From positions 62,001 to 126,000 of the forward strand of contig NZ_FNXF01000004.1 in assembly GCF_900108485.1 (NCBI RefSeq): 64,000 nucleotides of DNA. The letters run 5' to 3'. The notes beneath the pieces were generated by a model, which had not been told where the DNA came from, made no database searches, and was given only the letters and a program-made list of their open reading frames with translations. Position numbers and translations under genes: made by a program. This document shows, piece by piece, positions 26,254-34,907 of the stretch (within the stretch, counting starts at the first letter, position 1; the number at the start of each line of letters is the position of its first letter). Source of the DNA: Rheinheimera pacifica. Its GTDB lineage: Bacteria > Pseudomonadota > Gammaproteobacteria > Enterobacterales > Alteromonadaceae.

Positions 26254-26275
26254 TAACGGCTTGGTTAGCAGCGGG
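26246..26275 (+). terminator. hairpin spanning the stop codon of the propeller-GGDEF gene
   Basis: CCCGCTGATAAC pairs with GTTAGCAGCGGG at 11 of 12 positions around a GGCTTG loop, and the TGA stop (26251-26253) lies in the left arm. The downstream tract (CTTCTAGTGG) is poor in T, so it may protect the mRNA end rather than terminate strongly. Confidence 0.5.
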
Positions 26276-26296
26276 CTTCTAGTGGTATTAATTAGT

Positions 26297-26320
26297 GGCT
26301 TTAACGTAACGGTTAAAGCC
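26297..26320 (-). terminator. hairpin spanning the dxs stop codon
   Basis: GGCTTTAAC and GTTAAAGCC are perfect 9-bp arms around a 6-nt loop; the dxs TAA (complement of 26313-26315) lies in one arm. It is the partner, on the convergent gene, of the hairpin 21 bp away. No good T-tract follows on the minus strand. Confidence 0.45.
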
Positions 26321-28172
26321 GTTGTTGGATACTGGCAAGAATGCCGTTGCTGTCCAGCGCCAGTTCGGTATAAATTTCTTCCTGGCTGCCATGTTTAATA
26401 AAGTGATCCGGCAAGCCCAGGTTCAGGCTTGATACAGCCAGTTGTGCTTTGGCAATAAACTCATTTACCGCTGAGCCAGCGCCACCGGCGATGGCATTGT
26501 CTTCAACCGTTACCAACAGCTTATGGCTTTGCGCCAGTTCAGTTAACAGCTTTTCATCCAGTGGTTTTACAAAGCGCATATCTACCAGGGTGGCGTTTAA
26601 CTGCTCCGCCGCATGCTGGCAGGCACTTAGCAACGGGCCAAACGCCAGTATGGCGGTATGTTCGCCCTGGCGTACCACCTTGGCTTTACCCAGTGGCAGC
26701 AATTGCATTTGTGGCTGCGCATCAATACCGGTACCACTGCCGCGTGGATAACGCACGGCTGCAGGGCCTTGATACTGATAGCCGGTGTATAGCATCTGCC
26801 GGCACTCATCTTCGTCTGATGGCACCATAATAACCATATTCGGAATACAGCGCATAAAGCTTATATCAAACGCACCCTGATGGGTTGGGCCATCGGCACC
26901 GACTACACCGGCACGGTCAACCGCAAACAGCACGTCAAGGTTTTGCAGGGCAACATCATGGATCAGTTGATCATAACCGCGCTGTAAAAAGCTGGAGTAG
27001 ATAGCCACTACCGGTTTTAAGCCTTCAATCGCCATGCCTGCAGCCAGCGTTACCGCATGCTGCTCGGCAATGGCGACATCGAAATAGCGTTTAGGGTAGC
27101 TTTTAGAAAACCGGACTAAGTCAGAGCCTTCACGCATAGCAGGCGTAATCGCCTGTAAGCGTTCATCCTGGGCGGCCATATCGCATATCCAGTTGCCGAA
27201 AATATTGGAAAAACTCGGCCGGCCAGCCTTTTTCGCCGGTTGCTTTTTATCATCCGGGTTAAATTTAGACACGGCATGATAGCCAATAGGATCAGCTTCT
27301 GCCGGCGCGTAGCCTTTGCCTTTTTTCGTGACAATGTGCAGCAGCTGCGGCCCTTTTAAATTACGCATATTGCGGATGGTATCTACCAGCCCCAGTACGT
27401 CGTGACCGTCAATGGGGCCGATATAGTTAAAGCCCAGCTCTTCAAAAAAGGTACCGGGTGTTACCATACCTTTAAAATGTTCTTCAGCACGGCTGGCCAG
27501 CTCATGTAACGGTGGCACACCACTTAAAATCTTTTTACCGCCTTCGCGCAGGCTGGTGTAAAAACTGCCGGATAAAATACGGGCAAAATAACGGTTTAAT
27601 GCGCCAACGTTCTCTGAAATCGACATTTCATTGTCATTCAGAATAACCAGCATGTCCGGGCGTACTTCTCCGGCGTGGTTCAGCGCTTCAAATGCCATAC
27701 CGGCAGTAATAGCACCATCACCAATGACGGCAACCACTTTGCGGTTATTACGTGCCTGCTGAGCGGCAATGGCCATACCCAAAGCGGCACTGATTGACGT
27801 ACTGGAATGGCCGACAGACAACACATCGTATTCGCTTTCTTCGCGATACGGAAAAGGGTGCAGGCCATCTTTCTGGCGGATGGTGTGCATACGCTCAGCC
27901 CGGCCGGTCAGAATTTTATGCGGATATGCCTGGTGACCCACATCCCAGATTAACCGGTCAAACGGGGTGTTATAGACATAATGCAAAGCTACGGTAAGCT
28001 CGACGGTGCCTAAACCAGAGGCAAAGTGGCCACTGCTCTGGCTGACACTCTGCAATAAATAACTGCGCAACTCGTCACTGAGTGCGGGCAGTTTGTCTTG
28101 GGGCAGCTGACGCAGCTGCTCGGGTAAATTAGCCTTGGCTAATAACGGGTAATCGTTAATATCTAACGCCAT
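26313..28172 (-). CDS. dxs: 1-deoxy-D-xylulose-5-phosphate synthase
   Basis: Dxs condenses pyruvate and glyceraldehyde 3-phosphate, the entry step of the MEP isoprenoid pathway. The 619-residue product has the thiamine-diphosphate motif [18 protein letters not shown] (near 154-171, with [12 protein letters not shown] following), [19 protein letters not shown] substrate residues and the transketolase-like C-terminal parts [18 protein letters not shown] and [16 protein letters not shown]. It is the last gene of xseB-ispA-dxs; ispA ends 14 bp upstream. Confidence 0.97.
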   Translation of the reverse strand: MALDINDYPLLAKANLPEQLRQLPQDKLPALSDELRSYLLQSVSQSSGHFASGLGTVELTVALHYVYNTPFDRLIWDVGHQAYPHKILTGRAERMHTIRQKDGLHPFPYREESEYDVLSVGHSSTSISAALGMAIAAQQARNNRKVVAVIGDGAITAGMAFEALNHAGEVRPDMLVILNDNEMSISENVGALNRYFARILSGSFYTSLREGGKKILSGVPPLHELASRAEEHFKGMVTPGTFFEELGFNYIGPIDGHDVLGLVDTIRNMRNLKGPQLLHIVTKKGKGYAPAEADPIGYHAVSKFNPDDKKQPAKKAGRPSFSNIFGNWICDMAAQDERLQAITPAMREGSDLVRFSKSYPKRYFDVAIAEQHAVTLAAGMAIEGLKPVVAIYSSFLQRGYDQLIHDVALQNLDVLFAVDRAGVVGADGPTHQGAFDISFMRCIPNMVIMVPSDEDECRQMLYTGYQYQGPAAVRYPRGSGTGIDAQPQMQLLPLGKAKVVRQGEHTAILAFGPLLSACQHAAEQLNATLVDMRFVKPLDEKLLTELAQSHKLLVTVEDNAIAGGAGSAVNEFIAKAQLAVSSLNLGLPDHFIKHGSQEEIYTELALDSNGILASIQQRL

Positions 28173-28186
28173 AATCCATGCCTGTG

Positions 28187-29098
28187 TTAAAACCTGCGTT
28201 CGATAATATACTGCGCAAAAGCGCGTAGCTCATCAGTGTTATACGGTAAGCGTGCCAGAGCGTTTAGTGCATCCTGATATAATTGCTGTGCTTTGGCTTT
28301 GGCATTGTCCAGCCCCAGTAAGGCCGGGTAGGTTGATTTGTTGGCCTTGGTGTCTGAACCCTGTGGCTTGCCAAGTGTGCTGGTGTCGCTTTCAATGTCG
28401 AGAATATCATCCTGCACCTGAAATGCCAGCCCTAAAGCTTGGGCAAACTGCACTAAGGCATCGCGCTCTGCTATATTTTGCCGGTTGCTGCACAGCCAGG
28501 CCAGATGTACCGCACATTCAATCAGGGCGCCGGTTTTTAGCCTGTGCATTTGTTCAAGCTGTGCCAGGCTGGTGTGCTGGTTGGTTTGGGCTAAATCTAT
28601 CGCCTGGCCACCACACATACCGCCATAGCCGGCCGCCTGTGACAGCTGTTGCAGCATTTTTACAATGTTACGGCTATCTACCTGCTGATACGGGTGTGCG
28701 CTTAATATCTCAAAAGCCAGGGTTTGCAAAGCATCACCAGCCAGTATGGCAGTGGCCTCATCAAAAGCTTTATGGCAGGTAGGTTTGCCACGACGTAAAT
28801 CGTCGTTATCCATCGCCGGTAAATCGTCGTGAATAAGAGAGTAACTGTGTAAGGCTTCCAGCGCTGCTGCCGGGCCATCCAGATCGTGCAGGCTGGCGCC
28901 AAGCAGTGTGCCGCAACTGTACACCAGAAATGGCCGTACTCTTTTGCCACCCAGCAATAAACTGTACGACATAGCAGACAACAGCCGCTGATCGGTAACA
29001 GTACGGCTGTCTATATATTGCTGTAAATGCTGTTCGACCCGTTGCTGATATACGGCTAAACGTTCAGGTTGCACCTTATTCTCCTGCAGGCGGGTCAA
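28187..29098 (-). CDS. ispA: farnesyl diphosphate synthase (geranyltranstransferase)
   Basis: IspA builds geranyl and farnesyl diphosphate from IPP and DMAPP. The 303-residue all-helical product has the first aspartate-rich motif [17 protein letters not shown] and the second DDILD (in [13 protein letters not shown]), both intact, as well as [13 protein letters not shown]. It overlaps the end of xseB by 23 bp. Co-location with dxs couples isoprenoid precursor supply to chain elongation. Confidence 0.95.
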   Translation of the reverse strand: MTRLQENKVQPERLAVYQQRVEQHLQQYIDSRTVTDQRLLSAMSYSLLLGGKRVRPFLVYSCGTLLGASLHDLDGPAAALEALHSYSLIHDDLPAMDNDDLRRGKPTCHKAFDEATAILAGDALQTLAFEILSAHPYQQVDSRNIVKMLQQLSQAAGYGGMCGGQAIDLAQTNQHTSLAQLEQMHRLKTGALIECAVHLAWLCSNRQNIAERDALVQFAQALGLAFQVQDDILDIESDTSTLGKPQGSDTKANKSTYPALLGLDNAKAKAQQLYQDALNALARLPYNTDELRAFAQYIIERRF

Positions 29099-29321
29099 AG
29101 GGTAATAACGATTCCTGCTGTTGCTGCTGCATCAGGATCTGTACTTTTTGCTCTGCAGCTTGCAACAGCTGCTGGCTTTGCCGGGCCAGGGTAATACCGC
29201 GTTCAAATTGCTGCAAAGACTGATCCAGTGATAACTCGCCCTGCTCCAGTTGCTGCACAATAAGCTCAAGTTCAGACAAGGTTTGCTCAAACTGGCTTAA
29301 ATCTGCTTTTTTCTTGCTCAT
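29076..29321 (-). CDS. xseB: exodeoxyribonuclease VII small subunit
   Basis: The 81-residue helical protein pairs with XseA to degrade single-stranded DNA. The family pattern [20 protein letters not shown] followed by [21 protein letters not shown] is complete. It is the first gene of xseB-ispA-dxs, with a 23-bp overlap into ispA and a 199-bp divergent region toward pomA. Confidence 0.94.
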   Translation of the reverse strand: MSKKKADLSQFEQTLSELELIVQQLEQGELSLDQSLQQFERGITLARQSQQLLQAAEQKVQILMQQQQQESLLPFDPPAGE

Positions 29322-29425
29322 ACTACCCCCGGAAAAAGTGTGCGCAAAGGTACCTTAGCAGGCTATTATGGTCAATCAGAAAGCGGATGTGAAAGGCTAA
29401 ATTGATAATTTTACATAATTTATGC

Positions 29426-29452
29426 TTAATCATTCTGCGTGGTTGTCGATAA
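29426..29452 (+). promoter_or_regulatory. possible sigma28 (FliA) promoter for pomAB
   Basis: GTCGATAA (29445-29452) matches the sigma28 minus-10 consensus GCCGATAA at 7 of 8 positions. The upstream half TTAATCAT sits at the correct 11-bp spacing but matches TAAAGTTT poorly. Flagellar stator genes are often FliA-dependent, which makes it plausible. Confidence 0.35.
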
Positions 29453-29520
29453 ACAACTATCGTCTAAGATAAACTTGTACAGATAGCTGGTGCAGTAGTG
29501 TTGCAATTAAGGAGAGTAAA

Positions 29521-30288
29521 GTGGATTTAGCTACCCTCGTTGGTATGTTAGGTGCAATTGGTTTTATTGTCATGGCGATGATTTTGGGCAGCAGCGGTGC
29601 TCCGGGGATGTTTGCCGATACAGTATCTGTACTGATTGTTTTTGGTGGCTCTATCTTTGTGGTTATCTCTAAATTTACGCTGACCCAGTTTTTTGGTTCG
29701 GGCAAAGCAGCCGTTAAAGCCTTTATGTTTAAAATTGAATCGCCCGAAGAGCTGATCGAAAAAGCCGTGCAACTGGCTGACTCAGCGCGTAAAGGTGGTT
29801 TTCTTGCTCTGGAAGAGGCTGAAATACCTAATGCGTTTATGCAAAAAGGCGTCAATATGCTGGTAGACGGCCATGACGCCGATGTAGTGCGGGCCACTTT
29901 GTTAAAAGACATCAGCCTGACCGAAAAACGCCATGAATCCGCAATTGCCATTTTTAAAAGCCTGGGGGATGTGGCTCCGGCCATGGGTATGATAGGCACC
30001 CTGATAGGCCTGGTGGCGATGTTATCTAATATGGACGACCCCAAAGCTATAGGGCCCGCTATGGCAGTGGCGTTGTTAACCACCTTGTACGGGGCTTTTA
30101 TTGCCAACGTAATTGCTATACCGCTGGCAGATAAACTGGCGATCCGTAACCAGCAGGAAAAATTAAATAGCCAGCTGATCCTTGATGCTATCTTAGGCAT
30201 ACAGGATGGCCAGAATCCGAAAGTGATTGAAGGCATACTGCGTAACTATTTAGCGCAGGGTAAACGTGAAGTGGTCCCGGCGGAGTAA
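29521..30288 (+). CDS. pomA: flagellar motor stator protein PomA (MotA family)
   Basis: PomA and PomB form the ion-channel stator that drives the flagellar motor. The 255-residue product has four membrane helices (near 5-22, 33-50, about 150-172 and 180-202), with a cytoplasmic loop of about 100 residues where the charged residues that touch FliG are expected. The start MDLATLVGMLGAIGFI is typical of PomA; GMIGTLIGLVAMLSNMDDP is the family core motif. Translation begins at a GTG with AAGGAGAG upstream. The assignment to sodium-type PomA rather than MotA rests on its length and start. Confidence 0.93.
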   Translation: MDLATLVGMLGAIGFIVMAMILGSSGAPGMFADTVSVLIVFGGSIFVVISKFTLTQFFGSGKAAVKAFMFKIESPEELIEKAVQLADSARKGGFLALEEAEIPNAFMQKGVNMLVDGHDADVVRATLLKDISLTEKRHESAIAIFKSLGDVAPAMGMIGTLIGLVAMLSNMDDPKAIGPAMAVALLTTLYGAFIANVIAIPLADKLAIRNQQEKLNSQLILDAILGIQDGQNPKVIEGILRNYLAQGKREVVPAE

Positions 30289-30291
30289 TCT

Positions 30292-31257
30292 ATGAGTGAT
30301 CACGCAGAAGAAGAATGCAAATGTCCACCGCCTGGTTTACCACAGTATATGGGCACTTTTGCCGATTTAATGGCGCTGTTAATGTGCTTTTTCGTCCTGC
30401 TGCTGGCATTTTCAGAAATGGATGTGCTGAAGTTTAAACAGATTGCCGGCTCAATGAAGTTTGCCTTTGGTGTGCAAAATAAAATTGAAGTGGAAGATAT
30501 TCCCAAAGGTACCAGCGTGATTGCGATGGAGTTTCGCCCGGGCCGCCCCGATCCTACGCCGATTGAAACCCTGCAGCAGCAAACCATTGAAATTACCCAA
30601 CAGGTAATTGAATTTCAGGCTGGTGAAGAAGATTCTGCCGGCGGGCGACAAGAGCAGCGTGAAGACTTAAGCGGCGGCCAGTCGGTTAGTAATGCTGAAG
30701 AAATTATGGATGGCGAATCTGCTGCGGCAACAGCCGAAGCTCAGGCGGCGCAGGAGCAAACCAATGAAATGGTGAAAAAGCTGGCCGAGCAACTGCAACA
30801 ACAAATTGTTGATGGCGCCATAGAGCTGGAATCTCTGGGCCAGCAAATTATTATCCGTATCCGTGAAAACGGCTCATTTCCTTCGGGCTCATCTTTTTTA
30901 CAACCCAGGTTTAAACCGATAGTGCAGCGTATTGGTACCTTACTCAATGATGTACCCGGCGAAATTACCGTTACCGGCCATACCGATAATATTCAGGTAG
31001 CGGATGAGCTGCATAGTAATAACTGGGATTTGTCGGCCAAGCGGGCGGTGTCCGTAGCCACTGAAATAATAAAAGCAACCGGCTTTGACCGCACCCGTTT
31101 AGTGGTAGTGGGGCATGCCGACACCAAGCCGCTAGTGCCTAATGACACTGAGCAGGGCCGGCGGCGTAACCGCAGGGTAGAAATTGCCATTATGCAGGGT
31201 AAAGCCAAAGAGTCAGACCCGATAAGCCTGGAGCCTCCCAGCCAGCAGTTGCCTTAA
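30292..31257 (+). CDS. pomB: flagellar motor stator protein PomB (MotB family)
   Basis: The 321-residue partner of PomA has a short cytoplasmic N-terminus (ECKCPPPGLPQYMGTF), one membrane helix (about 22-45) with the ion-binding Asp in TFADLMALLMCFFVLLLAF, a plug and linker rich in Glu/Gln, and a C-terminal OmpA-like peptidoglycan-binding domain (about 185-305; ITVTGHTDNIQ, NWDLSAKRAVSV, NDTEQGRRRNRRVEI). The linker is long and Glu/Gln-rich. It begins 3 bp after pomA. Confidence 0.94.
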   Translation: MSDHAEEECKCPPPGLPQYMGTFADLMALLMCFFVLLLAFSEMDVLKFKQIAGSMKFAFGVQNKIEVEDIPKGTSVIAMEFRPGRPDPTPIETLQQQTIEITQQVIEFQAGEEDSAGGRQEQREDLSGGQSVSNAEEIMDGESAAATAEAQAAQEQTNEMVKKLAEQLQQQIVDGAIELESLGQQIIIRIRENGSFPSGSSFLQPRFKPIVQRIGTLLNDVPGEITVTGHTDNIQVADELHSNNWDLSAKRAVSVATEIIKATGFDRTRLVVVGHADTKPLVPNDTEQGRRRNRRVEIAIMQGKAKESDPISLEPPSQQLP

Positions 31258-31271
31258 TCACTCTGAGTAGC

Positions 31272-31324
31272 GCGCAGATTAGGTCTTTCTGTACAGATCC
31301 GCTATAATCTGCGCCACTTTTTTT
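31272..31324 (+). terminator. long-loop hairpin with T-run between pomB and thiI
   Basis: GCGCAGATTA (31272-31281) and TAATCTGCGC (31305-31314) are perfect 10-bp arms with a 23-nt insert, followed after CAC by seven T residues (31318-31324). A TATAAT (31303-31308) overlaps the right arm and could be the thiI minus-10. The element is either a terminator, a promoter, or both. Confidence 0.55.
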
Positions 31325-31348
31325 CCTGCTTAACTATGCTGTTGCCTG

Positions 31349-32821
31349 ATGATTGAATTTCTTATCAAATTACACCCCGAAATTGCTATTAAAAGTAAAT
31401 CGGTGCGCAAACGCCAAACGCTGTTACTTGAGCGCAACCTTAAAACCATCCTGCAGCAGGTAGATGCCGGCGTTGAAGTGAGTAATAACTTCGATCACCT
31501 GACAGTACGCTGCGACACGACAGATGCTGCAGTGCAGCAGGAAGCGCTGCGCCAGCGCTTAATTGACCGTTTGGGATGTATTCCGGGCATTGTCTATTTT
31601 GCGGAGATGCAGTCGGGCAGTTTTACCTCCTTGCATGATATTTTTGAGCAGGTACTTGAGGTATATGCACCGCAGCTGGAGCATAAAACCTTTAGCGTGC
31701 GGGTGCGCCGCAGCGGTAATCATGAATTTACCTCAATAGAAGCTGAGCGCTACATTGGCGGTGGCTTAAACCAGCATGTTGCCAGTGCCAAAGTGCAGCT
31801 GAAAAAACCGGATCTGGTCGTAACGCTGGAAATCAGAAAAGACCGGCTGATTATGGTGCGCAAGATGCACCAGGGCATGGGCGGTTTTCCGCTGCCGTCG
31901 CAGTCAGATGTGTTATCACTGATCTCCGGTGGCTATGATTCTGCTGTGGCCAGTTATCTGATGATCCGCAAAGGTCTGCGCACGCATTACCTGTTTTTTA
32001 ACCTCGGTGGTGCAGCCCATGAAGCTGGGGTGCGTGAAATGGCATTTCATATCTGGCAAAAATACAGCCTGTCGCACAAAGTAAAGTTTGTCAGTGTTAA
32101 CTTCGCCCCGGTGGTGGACCAGATTTTAGAAACCATCGACAGCGGTTTAATGGGCGTAATATTAAAGCGGATGATGATGCGGGCGGCCAGCGAAGTAGCC
32201 GAAAGCCTGGGCATTAAAGCCATCGTTACCGGTGAAAGTATTGGCCAGGTATCAAGCCAAACCATTACCAATTTAAACGTGATAGACCGGGTTACTGACA
32301 TGCTGATCCTGCGGCCACTGATTTATCAGGACAAGCAGGAAATTATTGATATGTGCCGCAAAATTGGTGCTGAAGATATTGCCAAAAGTATGCCGGAATA
32401 TTGCGGCGTAATATCGAAAAAGCCCACGGTGAATGCAGTATTGTCAGAAGTGCGGGCCAATGAACAAAAGTTTGATTTCACCGTGCTGGAGCAGGCAGTA
32501 AAAGCGGCAAAAGTGCTGGATATCCGCACGGTAGATTATCAGGCTGAGCAACAGGCGCATGTAGTGACTGAGCTGGCGCAATTGCCAGCCGGTGCAGTAG
32601 TGCTGGATATTCGCAGCCCGGAAGAAACCGATATTAAACCGCTGACAGTTGACGGACATAACGTAGTTGAACTGCCGTTTTTCCGCCTGGCATCGCAGTT
32701 TGCTAGCCTTGATCAGAGCAAACAATACTATTTTTACTGTGAGCGCGGCGTAATGAGCCGTTTGCAGGCTGTGGTATTGCAGGATCAGGGTTTTAGCAAC
32801 GTAGCGGTTTACCGGCCTTAA
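31349..32821 (+). CDS. thiI: tRNA 4-thiouridine synthase / thiamine thiazole sulfurtransferase
   Basis: ThiI makes 4-thiouridine at tRNA position 8 and also passes sulfur to thiamine thiazole synthesis. The 490-residue product has a ferredoxin-like and THUMP region (about 1-165), an adenylating PP-loop domain with SGGYDSAVAS (near 193-202) and a C-terminal rhodanese domain (about 405-490). The catalytic cysteines are present: PEYCGVISKKPTV (near 352) and YFYCERG (near 465). The start at MIEFLIKLHPEIAIKSKSVRKR is the family start. It ends 2 bp from the convergent panE. Confidence 0.95.
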   Translation: MIEFLIKLHPEIAIKSKSVRKRQTLLLERNLKTILQQVDAGVEVSNNFDHLTVRCDTTDAAVQQEALRQRLIDRLGCIPGIVYFAEMQSGSFTSLHDIFEQVLEVYAPQLEHKTFSVRVRRSGNHEFTSIEAERYIGGGLNQHVASAKVQLKKPDLVVTLEIRKDRLIMVRKMHQGMGGFPLPSQSDVLSLISGGYDSAVASYLMIRKGLRTHYLFFNLGGAAHEAGVREMAFHIWQKYSLSHKVKFVSVNFAPVVDQILETIDSGLMGVILKRMMMRAASEVAESLGIKAIVTGESIGQVSSQTITNLNVIDRVTDMLILRPLIYQDKQEIIDMCRKIGAEDIAKSMPEYCGVISKKPTVNAVLSEVRANEQKFDFTVLEQAVKAAKVLDIRTVDYQAEQQAHVVTELAQLPAGAVVLDIRSPEETDIKPLTVDGHNVVELPFFRLASQFASLDQSKQYYFYCERGVMSRLQAVVLQDQGFSNVAVYRP

Positions 32822-32823
32822 CT

Positions 32824-33720
32824 TTATCCGCGGTGCTGTAATTGCAGCACCTGCTGCAAGAGTTGTGTGTTGAGCGGCACGGCAATGTTATAGCGTGCTG
32901 CCTGCGTGACGATATAACCGGTGATAGCGTCTATTTCAGTACGGCGGCTGTGCGCAATATCCTGCTGCATTGACGAGAAATTAGCCGCCGTGTTTTGAAT
33001 CACCTGCTGCACTTTTTCCAGCATTTGTGCGTATTGCAGCGGATAACCTGCCGCTTCTGCCACCTGGCATACTTCGGCCAGGATCTGGCTTATCAGCGGC
33101 TGATACTGTGCCTTTGCCAGCTCGCCATTGTTACAGTTATTGAGGGCTGTCAGCGGGTTTATTGCCGCATTAATTGCCAACTTGTGCCATAAAAACGGCA
33201 GAATATTCCCGGTTAGTGTAACCGGCCCAAGGGCTATATCCATCGCCTGCTGTACCGCTAAAAGCTGATTTTTCGCCGCCGCGTTTAACGGCGACAACAC
33301 GCTTTGGCCTTGCCCGGTATGGCGCACAGTTGCACCTTGCTTTAGTGCACCATGGGTCGTGGTCAGAAACCATAAGCCCTGTGCTGGGCTAAGCGACGAC
33401 AAAATGTGTTCTGTTGCGGCCATGCCATTGTGGCTGAGCACCAATTGGGCATCAGGTGCCAGGGCCGGTAATAACGCCTGCACAGCAGCGGGTACGGCAT
33501 AGCTTTTTACCGGTATTAACACCGCTGCCAGTGGCGCAGTAGCACAGTTAAAATGAAGGGGGTGTTGCTCAAAGCGGATATCCAGTGCAGCAGGTTGTCT
33601 TAGCCAGAGTTGTACCGGCCAGCCTGCCAGTTTGAAGCGGCTGGCAGCCAGTAGACCTATAGCGCCCTGGCCGACAACTGTCCAGCTTAACGCTGGCTGC
33701 GTGGGCGAATTTTGTGCCAC
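32824..33720 (-). CDS. panE: 2-dehydropantoate 2-reductase
   Basis: The enzyme reduces ketopantoate to pantoate with NADPH for coenzyme A synthesis. The Rossmann motif VVGQGAIGLLAA lies at the N-terminus, and the catalytic Lys is in LWHKLAINAAINPLTALNN, as in E. coli PanE. The frame is open to an ATG at 33777, which would add about 19 residues before a normal N-terminus; the GTG at 33720 is more sensible. Both starts overlap the 3-prime end of the VanZ-like gene (34 or 91 bp), so translation may be coupled. The start is uncertain. Confidence 0.88.
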   Translation of the reverse strand: MAQNSPTQPALSWTVVGQGAIGLLAASRFKLAGWPVQLWLRQPAALDIRFEQHPLHFNCATAPLAAVLIPVKSYAVPAAVQALLPALAPDAQLVLSHNGMAATEHILSSLSPAQGLWFLTTTHGALKQGATVRHTGQGQSVLSPLNAAAKNQLLAVQQAMDIALGPVTLTGNILPFLWHKLAINAAINPLTALNNCNNGELAKAQYQPLISQILAEVCQVAEAAGYPLQYAQMLEKVQQVIQNTAANFSSMQQDIAHSRRTEIDAITGYIVTQAARYNIAVPLNTQLLQQVLQLQHRG

Positions 33721-34043
33721 AGGGCCCGCACCAGATAAAAACTGACTACGCCGGCCAGATCTGCCAGCAAATCCCACCAGTCGCCGTTACGGCGGGTAAA
33801 GTAATGCTGCGCCAGTTCGATAGCGCCACCATAAGCACCCAATAAGATAAAAGCCAGCCAGGGGCCGAGTTTAAAGCCTTTCCACAGCAAGGCGCTTAAT
33901 ATGGCAAAAATACCGAAGTGTGCCACTTTATCTAAATGGGCTATGCCGCCACCAATGCGGTGGCCGCTTAATTCAGCTAAAAAGCTGGCAGTAGCAGCGA
34001 CAAAACAGAAAACACACAACCAGCGATAAAATGTTTGCGACAC
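33687..34043 (-). CDS. VanZ-like family membrane protein
   Basis: The product is a small multi-helix protein of the VanZ-like group: AHLDKVAHFGIFAILSALLWKGF and GGAIELAQHYFTRRNGDWWDLLADLAGV include the conserved His/Asp-Lys and Glu-x-x-Q features. The function is unknown in Gram-negative bacteria, and the family name does not imply antibiotic resistance. The frame is open to an ATG at 34124, 13 bp from the divergent yajQ, but the GTG at 34043 has GGGGGT before it and begins right at the first membrane segment. About 118 residues with that start. Confidence 0.8.
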   Translation of the reverse strand: MSQTFYRWLCVFCFVAATASFLAELSGHRIGGGIAHLDKVAHFGIFAILSALLWKGFKLGPWLAFILLGAYGGAIELAQHYFTRRNGDWWDLLADLAGVVSFYLVRALWHKIRPRSQR

Positions 34044-34136
34044 AAAGACCCCCGAAGATATATGGCGCTCGGATTGTAGCAGTTTTCTGGTTATAATCGC
34101 CAGCAGACAGAATGGCTTAAGCACAGGAGACTTGTC

Positions 34137-34619
34137 ATGCCTTCATTCGATATTGTTTCAGAAATTGATATGAATCAGGCGAAGAACGCCGTAGAGAATG
34201 CCAAACGGGAACTTGAGACCCGCTTCGATTTTCGTGGCGTTAACGCCAAAATTGAGCTGAATAAAGAGCAAATTGAGCTGACCGCTGAAGCTGACCAGCA
34301 AGTGATGCAGCTGTTTGATATTTTTGCCATTAAAGCCAGTAAGTTGCAGCTGGATGTCAGTAGTTTCAAGATTGAAAAAGAAGAGCGTCACGGCAAATTT
34401 ATCACCCGTCATGTCAGTATCAAGCAGGGCATCGATAAAGAGATGGCAAAAAAAATCGTTAAACTGGTTAAGGATAGCAATATTAAGGTGCAGGTGGCGA
34501 TCCAGGGTGAAGAGCTGCGGGTAACCGGTAAAAAGCGTGATGATTTGCAGGCCGTTATGCAATTGGTGCGCACCAGCGAGCTGGGCCAGCCGTTCCAATT
34601 TAAAAACTTCCGCGATTAA
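34137..34619 (+). CDS. yajQ: YajQ family nucleotide-binding protein
   Basis: The 160-residue protein belongs to the YajQ (UPF0234) family, which binds nucleotides and, in some bacteria, c-di-[23 protein letters not shown] is the standard start; [15 protein letters not shown] and [17 protein letters not shown] are conserved segments of the two ferredoxin-like halves. c-di-GMP binding cannot be told from sequence. It is monocistronic, with its own terminator, and diverges from the VanZ-like gene. Confidence 0.95.
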   Translation: MPSFDIVSEIDMNQAKNAVENAKRELETRFDFRGVNAKIELNKEQIELTAEADQQVMQLFDIFAIKASKLQLDVSSFKIEKEERHGKFITRHVSIKQGIDKEMAKKIVKLVKDSNIKVQVAIQGEELRVTGKKRDDLQAVMQLVRTSELGQPFQFKNFRD

Positions 34620-34641
34620 GTTTTAGCCGTCCAGCCATCTA

Positions 34642-34669
34642 TTGACATTTTTCCTTGATGGCGTAAACT
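34642..34669 (+). promoter_or_regulatory. promoter-like sequence upstream of the btuB leader
   Basis: TTGACA (34642-34647), 16 bp, TAAACT (34664-34669). The minus-35 is perfect and the minus-10 matches TATAAT at 4 of 6. A start near 34676 would fall inside the terminator-like hairpin that follows, so either the hairpin is the first structure of the btuB transcript or this hexamer pair is fortuitous. Confidence 0.4.
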
Positions 34670-34673
34670 GCAC

Positions 34674-34699
34674 GCGGCTCCGACAGGGAGCCGCTTTTT
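34674..34699 (+). terminator. intrinsic terminator after yajQ
   Basis: GCGGCTCC, GACA loop, GGGAGCCGC and then TTTTT form a strong hairpin 54 bp after the yajQ stop. It is immediately followed by the cobalamin riboswitch. Confidence 0.75.
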
Positions 34700-34856
34700 C
34701 TGGTGCTGCAGTCAACTGCAGGTAAACGGGAATCTGGTGTTAATCCAGAGCTGCCCCCGCAACGGTAAACAACTGAGCTGTGTTCAATGCCACTGTCAAA
34801 AGATGGGAAGGCGAGCACAGGCGCAAGCAGGTTGTCAGCCCGGAGACCGGCCGGAA
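34700..34856 (+). promoter_or_regulatory. cobalamin riboswitch controlling btuB
   Basis: Conserved blocks of the adenosylcobalamin aptamer appear in order: GGTGCTGCAG, GGGAATCTGGTGTTAATCC, AGCTGCCCCCGCAACGGTA (34750-34768), AATGCCACTGTC, GATGGGAAGGCG and the B12 box AGCCCGGAGACCGGCC (34837-34852). The btuB ATG is about 55 bp after the box and its ribosome site (CGGAGC) lies close behind, so repression by sequestering translation initiation, as in E. coli btuB, is the likely mode. Boundaries are approximate. Confidence 0.93.
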
Positions 34857-34907
34857 AAAAACCTTCAACATTATTAAATGTGCGGTGGGCACATTTTCGG
34901 AGCTTAT

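Noticed and set aside
33687..34043. VanZ-like gene as a glycopeptide resistance determinant
   Set aside because: VanZ-like small membrane proteins are common in Gram-negative bacteria with no vancomycin cluster; no other van gene is present.
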